Assembly (NCBI GenBank): GCA_009767595.1
Contig: VSDK01002218.1
Coordinates: forward strand, 43,098-107,097
Source: Symbiodinium kawagutii
Taxonomy: Eukaryota > Sar > Dinophyceae > Suessiales > Symbiodiniaceae
DNA: 64,000 nt
Reading direction: 5' to 3'
In this document: one piece after another, positions 48,262 through 61,679 of the stretch
Layout of the letters: each line of letters opens with the position of its first letter
Position numbering within the stretch: position 1 is the first letter of the stretch
The notes under the pieces: generated by a model
What the model was told of the DNA's origin: nothing
What the model saw: the letters and a program-made list of their open reading frames with translations, nothing else
Database searches by the model: none
Made by a program: the position numbers and the translations under genes

Positions 48262-49086
48262 AAGTCAGCGAATGGATACGTCTATCATGATCCGTAAATG
48301 ATGCGTAGCGGGTAGCCCGAAAAGTCTCCAATTTGAATCCATTCCTGACCAGGCCGACTCCCAGTTGCGTGCATATAATGCGGCCAACGCATCATGTACA
48401 AGCTTTTGTGTGTAGATGTGTGTAGCTATTATGGAGGATATCGGGGATACTATTCCAATCTTAGCCTTGAATACCAACAGCTTGTTGATGAGTAATTATA
48501 GTCCATAGATGTGCATAGCCTAGCTAGTATACATGGGGGAATACTATCAGATAATCATGGGGCTGCCGATGACTTGCGATAGGAACACTTTACATGTTAG
48601 AGTGGACTGCTTTCCATGGTGCGATTCTTTAGGATGCTTTAGGGATGTTCTAAGCTGCATTGTGCTCTCATTCCTAGTTAGTGTTGAAGCAACCTGCTTA
48701 GAGTTAACAGAACAGAATATTTGACCTTTGGTTGATGAGGCTGGGTTCACAAATTTCAACAACCCCTGTTTACCAGTACAACTACTGGACACGACTGGTA
48801 CCTGTGCATATTTAAACCAAACAAAGACATTAAAACCACATAAAATGAAATAAAACATTGTGGAGTAGATGGAGTATCCTCCATGTTCCAAATTTAGCTC
48901 ATGTTGGTACTGGGGATGATTAAGTTATATGCATTTGATATATCATTTGCCTCTTGGTCATTGTTATATTGCAGTAAATGTGTTGTAATATTGTAAATAC
49001 GAGTATTGCTGTGTATGTATATATGTTATATATATATAGAAAGTATTTGTGTGTGTGTGTCAGGTGTTTATTCTTGAATATAACAT

Positions 49087-49189
49087 ATGGGGGGGTTACT
49101 AAAAAGGGGTGCCCCTTCATCATCCAGCATCAACTATTTGCAGTAGCAAACCAATCATTTTTGGGGGTCCCAATTTTAAGACACCTCCA
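49087..49189 (-). mobile_element. Family A element, diverged
   Basis: Flanked by CATA and TATG. TGGGGGGGTTACTAAAAAGG to CAATTTTAAGACACCTCCA, with interior AGCAAACCAATCATTTTTGG. Confidence 0.75.
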
Positions 49190-49974
49190 TATGTGTTTTT
49201 TTCATGAATCTCAGGGATTACGTATGAGACCGCCTATCATCCCCAACCTTGGGTCAGGCATGGTGGCAGGCTTCTACGCACGGGCGCCAGGCCAAAGTCC
49301 CTGCCCTTGGTGAATGGGATGGCCGAAGAACGTGTTCATTAATCACATAGTAGCATACATGGAAGTATGATTTAATACGTTTGTTTGAATAAATGTATAA
49401 TTATATTATATATATACGGAGTTTAAAGACAGCCATAAATTGAAATTGAATATATTGAATTTGATTGTGTATATTCATAACCTGAAGTTATTTATTTTTT
49501 AATGTATATATGAAAATGTATTATTTCACTATTTTATTTTCCGACTACATGTAAATGATGTAGAAATGATGATAGTTTTCATCTGATTCTATGCTAAGTC
49601 TTTTGTGAGGGCTTCGACGCCCGGTGACTGCTTGAACGACCGGATGACACTGAATGGGAAGGCTTCAAATCCAAAAGATCTCCAGATCCAGAAAGATATG
49701 CAAATGTGCATCCTGACTGTGAAGATCAAATCGTGGAATTTCTGCAGCCTTTCGCTACTAAACCCACTGAAAGTCACTCACCTTGGGGGGCTTCCACTGG
49801 GTTCCACAGAGCAATTGCACTGAGACTCAGGTTACAAGTGGGTGTATTTCATTCGTCACTCAGAGGCTGGAAGATTTTGGAGTGCTGCACCCTTCGGTGA
49901 AGTTTTCAAGTAAGGATGCTTTATGATAAGATTCTTGATGGATGGTGTTGTGTGATCCCCCACAACATCAAAAA

Positions 49975-50055
49975 CTTCAACAACAACAACATCATCAAGA
50001 GCAGAGTTTTCTCTAAGAAAGCGGCAACAACGACAACAACATCACCGACAACAAG

Positions 50056-50092
<37 letters not shown>

Positions 50093-50148
50093 CCGACAAC
50101 AACACCGACAACAAGAACAACAACAACAACAACATCACCGACAACAAG

Positions 50149-50181
<33 letters not shown>

Positions 50182-50330
50182 AAGAATAACAACAATAAGA
50201 AGAAGAACAACAACAACAACAACAAGAAGAACAACAACAAGAAGAAGAACAACAAGAAGAAGAAGAACAAGAACAACACGGACAGCAAGGACGGCAACAG
50301 CAGCATCTACGACAAGAACAATCATCAGAA
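49975..50330. repeat. (AAC)n microsatellite
   Basis: About 350 bases of AAC, AAG and ACG triplets; Thr-, Val- or Leu-rich frames across it are not genes. Confidence 0.96.
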
Positions 50331-53300
50331 CCAGTCCTTCTTGCGTTGGCTGCGTCATCAACCTTTTGCTTTTGCATGTTTTTGCTAGCATTTGACACAG
50401 ATTGACATGGCACAATCCAGCCGCGTTGTATTGGAACTGCCTCACTAAACCAGAGTTGCGATGAAATCAACTGCCTCGCTGCTGTCCGGATTCAGATGAC
50501 CCCATAAAATCACATTAAGATCTTGATACTTGACAGCCTGACACGACCATTTTAGCAGGATGATATCAGTGCACCTTGAACCGCCATACGATTTGGTCAA
50601 GACATGGTCCCATCGGAAAGACACCAATTTTTTCGTGTGAAACGCCGTGCTTGATTGGCCAAGATGTGGATGAAGCTGGTACTGGTATCATGGTTCATGT
50701 GGGTAGGGGACGAGACAATGATGCCTTCACAAACTTTCTGAAACTGCACGTTGCACCTTCCCCATTTTGTTTCGCTATTTGGTACTAGACCATACAAATT
50801 GCCGCCCTTGTGTATAAGTAGCTTTCTAGGGTCATTCTAGGGATCTACTTTCCACTATGGGAATATGGTATGATCGTTTGTTTGTCGGCTGTTTGGAGAG
50901 GACGAATCTGCCCGAGAAAGCTCAGCAGTGGATCCAATCGTTTCGTTGCGATGGTCATCTACCAATTCTGAGAGGTGCTCTTTAATAGAGCGGGCTACCT
51001 GAAAAACAACAAAATTTGGTTGCCGAGAAGTCCATCATCTCAAAATGACGGGGACTTTCAAGTGCCAGGTTGATTTACCAGAGTCGAATTTTGCCCATTA
51101 TCGGTATGAATCAATTATGTTCTTCAATTCATATCAGTTGCCACTATGATTGATTGTGTTTACTCTTTGATGAACTATCAATCAACCATCAATTAAGCAT
51201 TTTCAACCATGGCTTCCAGGCATTCTAAACCAAAGCCCTAGACACATCACTTTGGGCTCGCTCTAGGCCTTGGTGAACGCTGCTGGAAGGGTTTTCCCGA
51301 AGGCGCTTGCTGCAGGGTTCCGTACAGCGTGTGCAGGTGGATCGAGTGGTTCATCTATGATGGTTGATATGCTAAGATAATTCATGATGATTAAAAATGG
51401 GTAAGAATGGCTGGCCATGAATACTTGCTTGGCCATGAATTCTCATTGTTTTGCCAAGACGCGTCTCGACTCGTGAAATGTTGACATTTTGATGGTGCTT
51501 TGCGCCATGTTTCCGCTTCACACTGTGAAAGGGACCAGCCACTCTGCACGGAGTTCTCCCACCAATGGGCAGGATGACCCTCGCAAGAAGGCTGTGAGAA
51601 TGGATCTGATCTTAGCTGCCTTTGCTTCCTTTTTTTCATCTCAAGACGCGCTGCTTCAAAGGGATGGCCTACATTTGCTGCTGTGACCATGAAATAGATG
51701 CCCTGAACTCATGTTCTGTTGTTCTTGCCTGAAATGATTTGGGTGATCTCTTGAAGGGAACCAGTTTCTGAATCAGCACGGGCTCACGAAATCATCGCTG
51801 GCCTTCTTAGGACATGAAGTATTTGGACTCTCCCCTCTCGGAGAAAGGGCTTTCTGAGGTGGGAGCCAGCTGAGAGGCTTGACATAAAGACGCAACACGC
51901 AGAGTCATGTTGTACGACCTGGGTGTGTTGTTGAACTTCCCAACAAGGGGATGTTTATCGAGCACAAGGATGCCAGCAGTCGAAGCCAATCATTAGTGCA
52001 AGCTGTTGTTAGCCATCATTAGTCCAGTCGATTGTCATGAAACAGTGGCAGTACCTATAAGTACCAATGGCTGTCATCGTCTCTTGTGATAGCCCCGCCG
52101 CCGAATGCTGTGATTTGCTCAGAGAGACACGTTAACAGCATCCACGGAATTCAATAGTTGTTTGAGACACCATGGCCAGCTCTTGGTGAGCCACAAATCC
52201 CCGCTTCAAGAAGCGTGAGGCTCAAAGCATTCTCAAATTGGGCGAAAAATTGTTGAACGCGCTTAAAGCATCTTAAAGCATTCCTCCCCTCACCGATTCT
52301 TTAGCGAAACCTTGTGGTGTCAGGAGTTGATCAAATTGACATCCAACCCCATCAAAATGTCACTCTCCCTTGTGGATATGAACATATCATAATATATCTT
52401 CATTTTCCATCCAACCACAACCTACCCCAGCCCTCCCCAAGTTCCCCCAAGCCCTACACGGACATGGAGCATTCAGGCACAAAGCATGCGAAGCAAAGCC
52501 CCAAAGGCCGGCTTCGAAGCCGGGAATGTCCTGGTTTGATCCATCCATCCTAGCAGTGGAACATTTCTAAAACACAAGCGTCAGAACATATGATTATTTA
52601 CAGTATATATATATATTTTTATATGTTTACAGAAAGAGAGAGAGGGAGGTATTTGTTCGATGTTTATAAATATATGATATATATATATATTTAATGATGT
52701 ATGTTTTCATATTATCTTGACACCTGATTCACACAGCTTGGAATTTTGAAGCCCAAGCGACAGACCAGACCTGTTTCGTAGTCGAATCGACAGTTGTTGT
52801 GCAGGTTGGTAATGCTGATAGTTTTTTGCCAATCTGGATGGATTGCACTAGTGACAACTGGTGGTAATGCTGGTTGTGGCACTGCGTGGTGGCGTTGTTG
52901 GAATCTGCTCTAAGCGCGTTTGGGATTGTTTGGGTAACTAATTTATGGTAACATCCGAGGCAGATCCAGGTATTTCGGCGTTGGCCCTTGGAAACATATG
53001 ATTGGTCATGGCCTGGCAAAATAGTAGACCTTTGGAAGTCTCCGAACAGGTTGCTCGGAATCTCTACATGACACGATAGAACCCATGAGACAAAACAATG
53101 TACTATTTACCAATCACTAGATTCAAACCTCAGTAGCTTTTAGAAAAGGTTGAGATATCATGATCCCCGAAAAACACAAATTTGCAAACTGGCTCTTCTG
53201 TGTGAAGGATTAACTTGTTGGTTCTCCATTTGTTTGCCTCACCATGCTAGCTGGTCTTTGAGTTCTTACATTGGTAGTTGCTCGTGATCGCATGGGTCAG

Positions 53301-53375
53301 AGCTCCATGGGTCAGACTTGTCGAAGAAGTAGCATCGATGGTGATCATCGGTTGATTCTGTCGGCCCCTCCGCAG

Positions 53376-56300
53376 GTTGACCTTGTGGTTGCATCACCAC
53401 TGACAAGGGCCCTGCAGACAGCAACCGCAGTAGCGCTCTGAGTGCTGCTTGTTGGTACAGATACCCAAGTCGTGTGAACTTTGATTGCAGCAAAAACAAA
53501 CAGGGAAACAAGGTTTCAGATGTTTCAGTGATTTGTCCAGTAGCCAAGCGGCTCAGTGGATAGTGGAGCGAGCGACTCACAACCTACCCATTGCATCCCA
53601 TTGCCACTTTCATCGCTTGGTTAAGATCTCAACTTATCAGTGTTGGTTGTACCCATCATTCTTGGTGCAGAATCGCTGTTGCTTATACCCCTAATTATTA
53701 ACCCCTGATCATTGTCCGGTTATACCCCCAATATTGTTGCTTCTGCACCAATCTCTTGTGTCATACTCACGATTTTACCCTCAATGTGGTTGTTGGTTTT
53801 ACATGTTGTTTTACTCCTGAGATTATTGGTTGATCATTGTCAGTTATACCGATGCCCCTGTTGATCATATCAATATTGCGAGAATGCGGGCGCTTTCAAC
53901 AATGATGTTGCCAATTTTTGCCATACATTGTTACAACAATCTGCAGTGAACCAACATGGGTTTGACCATAGCCATGGTGGTACCCCGTAACCATCCAATC
54001 AAGACCGTTGGCGATAGGGAAACCGGCCTATAGTGAGTTGGAGGTACACCTAAATCATCCAATATCAACCATCTATACAATGAAAGAAACGACTGTATGA
54101 CTATATGTACGATCATCATATCTGAACCATGAATACGAATAAACTTTCCATAGCTTTGGGTTTTCCCTATTTCAAGGGTCCCCAGTTGTCATCCAGTTTA
54201 TTAGTCTCATTCATAGTACTAAACCAACCATCATAGTTGGTGTAAACGATTGCGGATTTTCCCCTTGTTCATCAAGATTGTCACCCATTCTTAACCATTG
54301 ACAATAGGGTCCCAACTATTTTTGGGACCTATCTTAATCTATCCTATTGTCACCAACCATTTTTGGGGTCCAAGCTATTGAGAACCCCATATTGCAGTGA
54401 TGCCCCGAACGCTGGTGAATCACCTCGAGAGGTCTTTGGTTGCGATGAAACTGGTGGTCCTCCATTGGTGGCCTTGGAGGACGGATCTGATTTGAGCTGT
54501 GAATCGTTGGGGTCGTGATGGGTTAGTGATGGTTTTTGCTTGTGGTTCATATCAATGTTTGATGCTGAGTGATGGTTTATGGCTAGTAGCTATGGTTCTG
54601 ATGGTCAGTAGCTGTGTTTTAGCCCAACCATCTGTTCTTGATGGTCGGTGCTGGTTTATGTTTGTGGTTTATATGCTGGTTAGCAGCTGTGAATCATTGC
54701 TTAGTGCTGGTTTAGTGATCCGATCGAACCAACGGAAGACCCATCAGAAGCCATAAACCATCACTGACCATCACTGACCAACGGAAGACCCATCCCTTGA
54801 TGATGCTTAGTGATGGTTTATGGCTTCGGCAATGATCGTTGTTGATGCCCAATGATGCTTAATGATGATGAGTTGTTGTCAATGATATGAGCTACAGCCA
54901 ATATTTACGCTATCATGTTTATTATTCGGAGGGTCGTGGGTTTCAGAAATAAGCTTGAAAGCCGAAAAACAATAATACACTCACCAAAAAACGATAATTA
55001 TCTGAAGTGCCGAAAACCTGAAAAACGATAATACACTCACCAAATCCAAATGACCTTGAGCCACACATTAAATATTGACCGTCGCTCATATCAGTTTATG
55101 GTTGTTGATGGTGACTGATGGCAAGAGAGATGTGTTACACATACTATTCAGATTCGTGAATGGCGCACCGCCCACGCAATCTCAAACATGGTGTTCAATG
55201 TGGTACAGTGCGCCTTTCTGATCAAACGTGCCTCCCAAGCACAACGATACAATGCACCATGACATCGCCTTGGAGAGTCTCTGCATTTGCCAAGGATGTC
55301 AACCCACAGACTTCGTCAAATGTTTTGGCGCTTGCTTTCGAAGCGCACAATGGCAAGTGTATTGTGACAAGTCTCTCCGACATTGGTATTTGAGCGAAAC
55401 TGAAACTGAAAGCTGAATCTCCAAAAAGTCTGCCAAGTTTGAACAACCTGAAGCTCCCAACAAACCCCTCCAAACAATAAAAAAGTCTCCCAAACTGAAC
55501 AGGCGAGTGGTAGGAGCGATGCGGAGCCAGGGGTACCGGGCCTGTGAAAGGGCCGTCGTCTCATCCGGGGGCAGCGAGGCCAGGAGCCATCAGAAGCGGC
55601 CAACGTACATGGTGACCTCCAAACACCTTTGCGAAGTGATTCATTCTGCTTGGTGGTTTCAATGACCAATAATAGTGGTTAAGAAGAGGGGATAATAAGC
55701 AAACATGGTTGGTGAAACAACAACTGGCTGGTGGTTTCGAACATTTTGATGTATTTTCCCATATTTTCCCTAGTAATTAGTCATTAACAAGTGGTTGGTT
55801 GGTTGGTTGGTTGACTCATATTTTTCACAGGGTTGCTTCAACCACCAATCAGCAGCTAGTACGCCAGGAGCTTCGAGAATTCTGCGGCAAACAATTTCAA
55901 CCCTGCGACTCGCGACGTGCACCGGAGGAACGTTGGGCAAGCGGCGGTTCCAAGGAGGGCGTGGATGAGAATCGATGAGAGCCATGGAATTGGATGATAT
56001 ACAGTGTCAATTTAGAATACTGTGCTGAAATATGACTAAGTCAATCTAAATCATCAATCCATCCTGCGAATGCCAATGATCATCAGAAAGGATCAACATT
56101 TATCGATGACTATCTAAGATACACTTTGTGTTTTACATCCATCCATCATTTTGTTCGCGCACGCAAAAGCTATACGTGCCCGAACAAAAAGAATAAGATT
56201 GATAACATAGATACATTTTTTATTTTGATTTTGGGAAGCCTGCTCCCCAGGATCCCGGAACAACACAAATAGAGTAAAATCTTCTTCGTGTTTTGCGTCC

Positions 56301-57528
56301 ATTTGTCATATCTTGGGTGGGTAAACAAAAGCTGTACGTGCATATTACACACTGGCATTGCTGGCTAGGAGTGCCATGCTGCCTGTGCCATCCGTGTGAA
56401 TGAATGAGGAAGACAGTTTTCTAGGCGCCAAAACATCCAGGGACCCCTATGCAGTCCACGCTGCCTGCAATGGCAATGTCAATGCGCCAAAATGATCCAA
56501 GTCAGAAATTGTCAGTCAAGTGTTGCTCATCCCAAGTTGATGACCCAGCTGTTTCACGTTGAGTTCACCCAGCTCCATCAGGAATTGCGCACGGTCTTTC
56601 CACATGTGGACTTTGCCCATGCATCTCGTCGCAATAGGCATAGTGTTTCTTGAAAATGGTGCTTTCTGAGGATCTAGAACAGAATTTGCCATTGCATATC
56701 CCTACAGTATCCTTGAAATCATAGTAGAATGAAAAGTACTTTGAATTTCTTTGACTTAACAAATTAGATTTCAGATCTAAAACAAATCCAATTTCAGATT
56801 TGAATTCTTCGGGTTCCTCCCCGGCAGCGGAAAAAATCTTTGGCTGTTCGGAGTCAAGTCATCAGCCGGCGCTCTGGTTGGAGTCGAGGTCCCAGCTGGC
56901 GCTGATACACTGCTGGGGCCCGACAAGGAGCCCTGCATAGGGGGGCGGAGTGTGGCACAACTCGTCCGATAGACCGCCAGCGCCAGCGCCAGCACTTTTG
57001 GGTCGATGAAAACATCAGCAGCAGCAGCACGATCACGATCACCATTGTCGTCATCAATGATCATCATTATCATCACCATCATCATCGTGATCATCAGCAT
57101 CATCATTTCTACCATCATCACCATCATCATCATTATCATCATCATCACAACCATCACCATTGTCGTCATCAATGATCATCATCAATATCATTATCATTCC
57201 CATTAACATGTTCATTGTCATTATCATCATCTTGATTTTTCACCATCACCACCACCATCACCACCACCACCACCGCTACCATCACCGCCACCATCACCGC
57301 CACCGCCACCATCACCTCCATCATCACCATCATCATTACCATCATCATCACCATCATCACCATCATCATCACCATCACCATCATCACCATCACCGTCATT
57401 ATCATCATTATCACCATCACCAATCATCACCATGGCCTTCACCGTCACCGTCACCGTCACCATCATTGTCATCATCAGCATCATCAGCATCATGATCACC
57501 AGCATCATCACCATCATTATCATTGCGG

Positions 57529-57583
<55 letters not shown>

Positions 57584-58932
57584 CATCGTCATCGTCATCG
57601 TCATCGTTTTCGTGATCACCACCATAATCAGCAATAGACGTTCCAAATTGAATGATAGATTTGATCGACCACTTGATCTAAAAATACGTTCCTCAGAATC
57701 AAACGCCGACTCTTTGGCTCAATCTTCGATGTTCGTCGTTGTTGACATGCCATTTGCATCATGTTCCAATTGCAAGTGATACCGTGCATCCGCAAGGTGG
57801 AGACAACGGAAAGTGTCGACGAGCGCATTCGCAGGAGGGGCAACCGGCACTGGCTAAAGTAGTATGGATGAAGGACTTGGATAGTCCATGCACTCCAATT
57901 GTGTTCTTGTTTTCGCAGTTTTCACATTGATCATCAGCATGACACAGTCATTCAGAGATTGCTTTGAATATATCCAATATCATGATGGGCTGACATTGCT
58001 TTAGTCGTTAGCAAATATACTGTTGGTCAACCAGTCAATCATCATACCAGAATGTGAGTTGTCTCATATCCGGGCCATGAACTGAAGTCGTTCCCTTTGG
58101 CTACTCTATGACTTAGTGAGCAAGATGACCTTGTCCTTTTGGTCTACCCAATCACGACAGGCACATACGTTGGTCAGATTGTTCGCAATGATTTGAGTGG
58201 ACCTTTTTCTGTGCACTGTGTGACCAATATGAACAATTGTCCTTCCAAATTATTCATTTGTACAGGATCGCTGGGGACCTTATCAACTGGTGACATCAGA
58301 TGATGTTGATCAGTCATGTCTTTGTCAATGTGATCATGGCGCGCCGAAGGTTCTTTATGTGGCTGCGCGATCAAGAGTGCGAAGCTTTGGTGACATTGCT
58401 GGTGCAATGTGCTTATTGTACTGTCACTTCAAAAACAGCAAGGGACCTACACAAGTGAGCTTGTAGGGTCCCGTACAGGTTCCTTGTGTGATAGACTCGC
58501 TGAAACTGGTTTCCAACTTACTACTGAAGGAGGAGTTATGCAGGAAAAGAAAAATCTAAAGTGACGAACATTGGCGATAATTTGCTACATTGCACAAGAT
58601 GTCTTGCTATGTCTTGCTCATTCGTGCTCCCAGGCAGCAAAATATTGGATGCATAGCGCATTTCCAAATCTTGACTCGCATTTTTGCACCTTGGCCGCGA
58701 AGTCACAGCTGTGGAGCATCATCTTTGCAAATTCTGCATGTCTTGTTGCTCACAGCTTTCTTTTGAGCAAGGTAATTTGTCACACTTTAAGAGTCCTTGG
58801 AAATGATTGATGAGGCGGTCTAGATTGATTTTTTCTGCTTGGCAGGAGAATCTTGAAGCAGCCGGTTTGGACTGCTCAGCGTATGGGGACTTCAAAAATT
58901 TGGAGGCAAGATGCTCATCGAAAGAATTGTGA
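53376..58932 (+). CDS. Histidine phosphatase / phosphoglycerate-mutase-like gene, 8 exons mapped
   Basis: Exons: 53376-53434, 54398-54479, 55868-55954, 56582 to about 56637, 57797-57834, 58350-58389, 58709-58771 (may start earlier), 58846-58932 (TGA). Motifs in family order: VDLVVASPLTRALQTATAV, then GGPPLVALE|ELREFCGKQFQPCDSRR, ELRTVFPHVDFAHA, VETTESVDERIRR, FFMWLRDQECEAL, CLVAHSFLLSK (second catalytic His) and NLEAAGLDCSAYGDFKNLEA near the C-terminus. Donors include GC (53435), GA (54480, 55955, 57835) and GT. The N-terminal RHG exon with the phosphorylated His was not found, and an exon between 56.64 and 57.80 kb may be missing. Substrate cannot be inferred. The 3' half lies in the left unit of a tandem duplication. 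Confidence 0.84.
57005..57615. repeat. (CAT)n/(CAC)n trinucleotide domain, left unit
   Basis: About 600 bases of CAT, CAC, CGT and ATT triplets, ending in an uninterrupted CAT run near 57530-57580. Confidence 0.95.
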
Positions 58933-59459
58933 CTGTGGTGCTTGTGGCTGGTGAAACTAAGATTTGCACAAGGTTTGCATAGGATGGAGATCGCTGAAGG
59001 ACAATCCGCTCAGCAAATTGAACAGGTCAGATCTATACCAATTGCTTTCAAATAATTGATTCCATTTGCTGTATTAAAAAAGTACTTTGTACTTCTTCAA
59101 ACATGAAAGTTACATTTTTAAACATAGTTCTAAAATCTTCTAAATCTAAATAGCGGTATTTGATTACCCGAAAATAAATACAATTTGGATATACTATTCA
59201 TTATATTGCACAATTTGGATGTTTTACTTGTTTACATTTAGATATTGAATCACGAAAGCTAGCTTGCTAGCTGGAGTTTGCTTTGCTTTAGCAATAGTCT
59301 TGTGGGAGTCCGATTGCTGGAATGCCAAAATATCAGGCTTCAGGGCGGGGCCCCGCGGGGGGGGGGGGGGGAAGGCGGAAAAGCGGGGGGGGGGGGGGCA
59401 AAGCTGAAAGAATCGGCTTCACCCCTTCCCCTTCCCCTTCCCCTCCCTTCGCTCCGGTC

Positions 59460-59593
59460 GCGGATGACGATGATGATGACGATGATGATGGTGAAAATTA
59501 TGATGATGATGCTGATGATGATGTTGATGCTGATGCTGATGATGAACGGGATGCTCATGATGGTCATGATGATGCCCTCGATGATGATGACGG

Positions 59594-59633
<40 letters not shown>

Positions 59634-59800
59634 GACGACGACGATAATGATGGTGCTGATGATGATGATGATGTTGATGTTGATGTTGATGCTGATTCTG
59701 ATAATAAATGGGATGCTCATGATGGTCATGATGATGCCCACGATGATGAAGATGATGATGATGATGATGATGATGATAATGATAATGATGATGATAATAT
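59460..59800. repeat. (GAT)n tract, left unit
   Basis: Imperfect GAT/GAC/GTT trinucleotide repeat; long open frames across it (Asp-, Met- or Ile-rich) are repeat artefacts. Confidence 0.95.
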
Positions 59801-59909
59801 TAATATTGATAATCGTGATAATTCGACAACGATAATAATGATAATAATGACAATAATGGTAATAATAATAATAACAATATCAATAATAATTTTAATAATA
59901 AAAATAATG

Positions 59910-60186
59910 ATATTATTATTAATAATAATAATAATTATTATTTAATAATAAATAATATTAATATTTATAATATTATTAATTTTAAAAAATATTAATAATA
60001 TTAATAATAATAATAATTAAAATTATAATATTATTAATAATAAAATTATATATATAAATAATAATTAAATATATATTATTTAAAAAATATTATAAATTAT
60101 AAAAAATAATATATTTTTATTTTTAATTTTAAAATATTTATTATATTAATATTTATTATTAAAAATTATATTAATATATAAATTAA
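59910..60186. repeat. A/T-only zone ending the left duplication unit
   Basis: 277 consecutive bases without a single G or C. It follows a gradient in which (GAT)n gives way to (AAT)n from about 59.78 kb. Confidence 0.97.
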
Positions 60187-60665
60187 TCGATGACTATCTA
60201 AGATACACTTTGTGTTTTACATCCATCCATCATTTTGTTCGCGCACGCAAAAGCTATACGTGCCCGAACAAAAAGAATAAGATTGATAACATAGATACAT
60301 TTTTTATTTTGATTTTGGGAAGCCTGCTCCCCAGGATCCCGGAACAACACAAATAGAGTAAAATCTTCTTCGTGTTTTGCGTCCATTTGTCATATCTTGG
60401 GTGGGTAAACAAAAGCTGTACGTGCATATTACACACTGGCATTGCTGGCTAGGAGTGCCATGCTGCCTGTGCCATCCGTGTGAATGAATGAGGAAGACAG
60501 TTTTCTAGGCGCCAAAACATCCAGGGACCCCTATGCAGTCCACGCTGCCTGCAATGGCAATGTCAATGCGCCAAAATGATCCAAGTCAGAAATTGTCAGT
60601 CAAGTGTTGCTCATCCCAAGTTGATGACCCAGCTGTTTCACGTTGAGTTCACCCAGCTCCATCAG

Positions 60666-61623
60666 GAATTGCGAACGGTCTTTCCACATGTGGACTTTGC
60701 CCATGCATCTCGTCGCAATAGGCATAGTGTTTCTTGAAAATGGTGCTTTCTGAGGATCTAGAACAGAATTTGCCATTGCATATCCCTACAGTATCCTTGA
60801 AATCATAGTAGAATGAAAAGTACTTTGAATTTCTTTGACTTAACAAATTAGATTTCAGATCTAAAACAAATCCAATTTCAGATTTGAATTCTTCGGGTTC
60901 CTCCCCGGCAGCGGAAAAAATCTTTGGCTGTTCGGAGTTAAGTCATCAGTCGGCGCTCTGGTTGGAGTCGAGGTCCCAGCTGGTGCTGATATACTGCTGG
61001 GGCCCGACAAGGAGCCCTGCATAGGGGGGCGGAGTGTGGCACAACTCGTCCGATAGACCGCCAGCGCCAGCGCCAGCACTTTTGGGTCGATGAAAACATC
61101 AGCAGCAGCAGCACCAGCACGATCACGATCACCATTGTCGTCATCAATGATCATCATTATCATCACCATCATCATCGTAATTATTAGCATCATTATTTCT
61201 ACCATCATCACCATCATCATCATTATCATTATCATCACAACCATCACCATTGTCGTCATCAATGATCATCATCAATATCATTATCATTCCCATTAACATG
61301 TTCATTATCATTATCATCATCTTGATTTTTCACCATCACCACCACCATCACCACCACCACCACCGCTACCATCACCGCCACCATCACCGCCACCGCTACC
61401 ATCACCTCCATCATCACCATCATCATTACCATCATCATCACTATCATCACCATCATCATCACCATCACCATCATCACCATCACCGTCATTATCATCATTA
61501 TCACCATCACCAATCATCACCATGGCCTTCACCGTCACCGTCACCGTCACCATTATTGTCATTATCAGCATCATCAGCATCATAATCACTAACATCATCA
61601 CCATCATTATCATTGTGGTCATT

Positions 61624-61679
<56 letters not shown>

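Larger units (their letters stand above)
48300..53375. other. No recognised gene; expected place of the phosphatase 5' exons
   Basis: I looked for an RHG-type exon for the downstream phosphatase and found none. The stretch holds the (AAC)n array, a family A element at 49087, AT-rich patches near 49.4 and 52.6 kb, and scattered short frames. Confidence 0.5.
56103..60186. repeat. Tandem duplication, left unit (about 4.08 kb)
   Basis: Begins at TCGATGACTATCTAAGATAC and recurs from 60187 (offset 4084 at the left end, 4103 further in because of indels in repeat tracts). Contains phosphatase exons 4-8, a (CAT)n domain at 57.0-57.6 kb, a G-rich/poly-purine patch at 59.34 kb, a (GAT)n tract at 59.46-59.8 kb and a terminal A/T-only zone. 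Confidence 0.97.

Noticed and set aside
49916..50445. 159-174-codon Thr-, Val- or Leu-rich frames
   Set aside because: Produced by the (AAC)n array; the apparent transmembrane-like Leu/Val runs are on its complement.
57160..57646. Overlapping frames of 100-140 codons around 57.2-57.6 kb and 61.25-61.75 kb
   Set aside because: Trinucleotide-repeat artefacts; the real coding exons in these units are short and identified by phosphatase motifs.
59278..59945. Frames of 185-207 codons over the GAT tract (also 63382-63998)
   Set aside because: Repeat-driven open frames with no domain, changing character as G is lost from the repeat.
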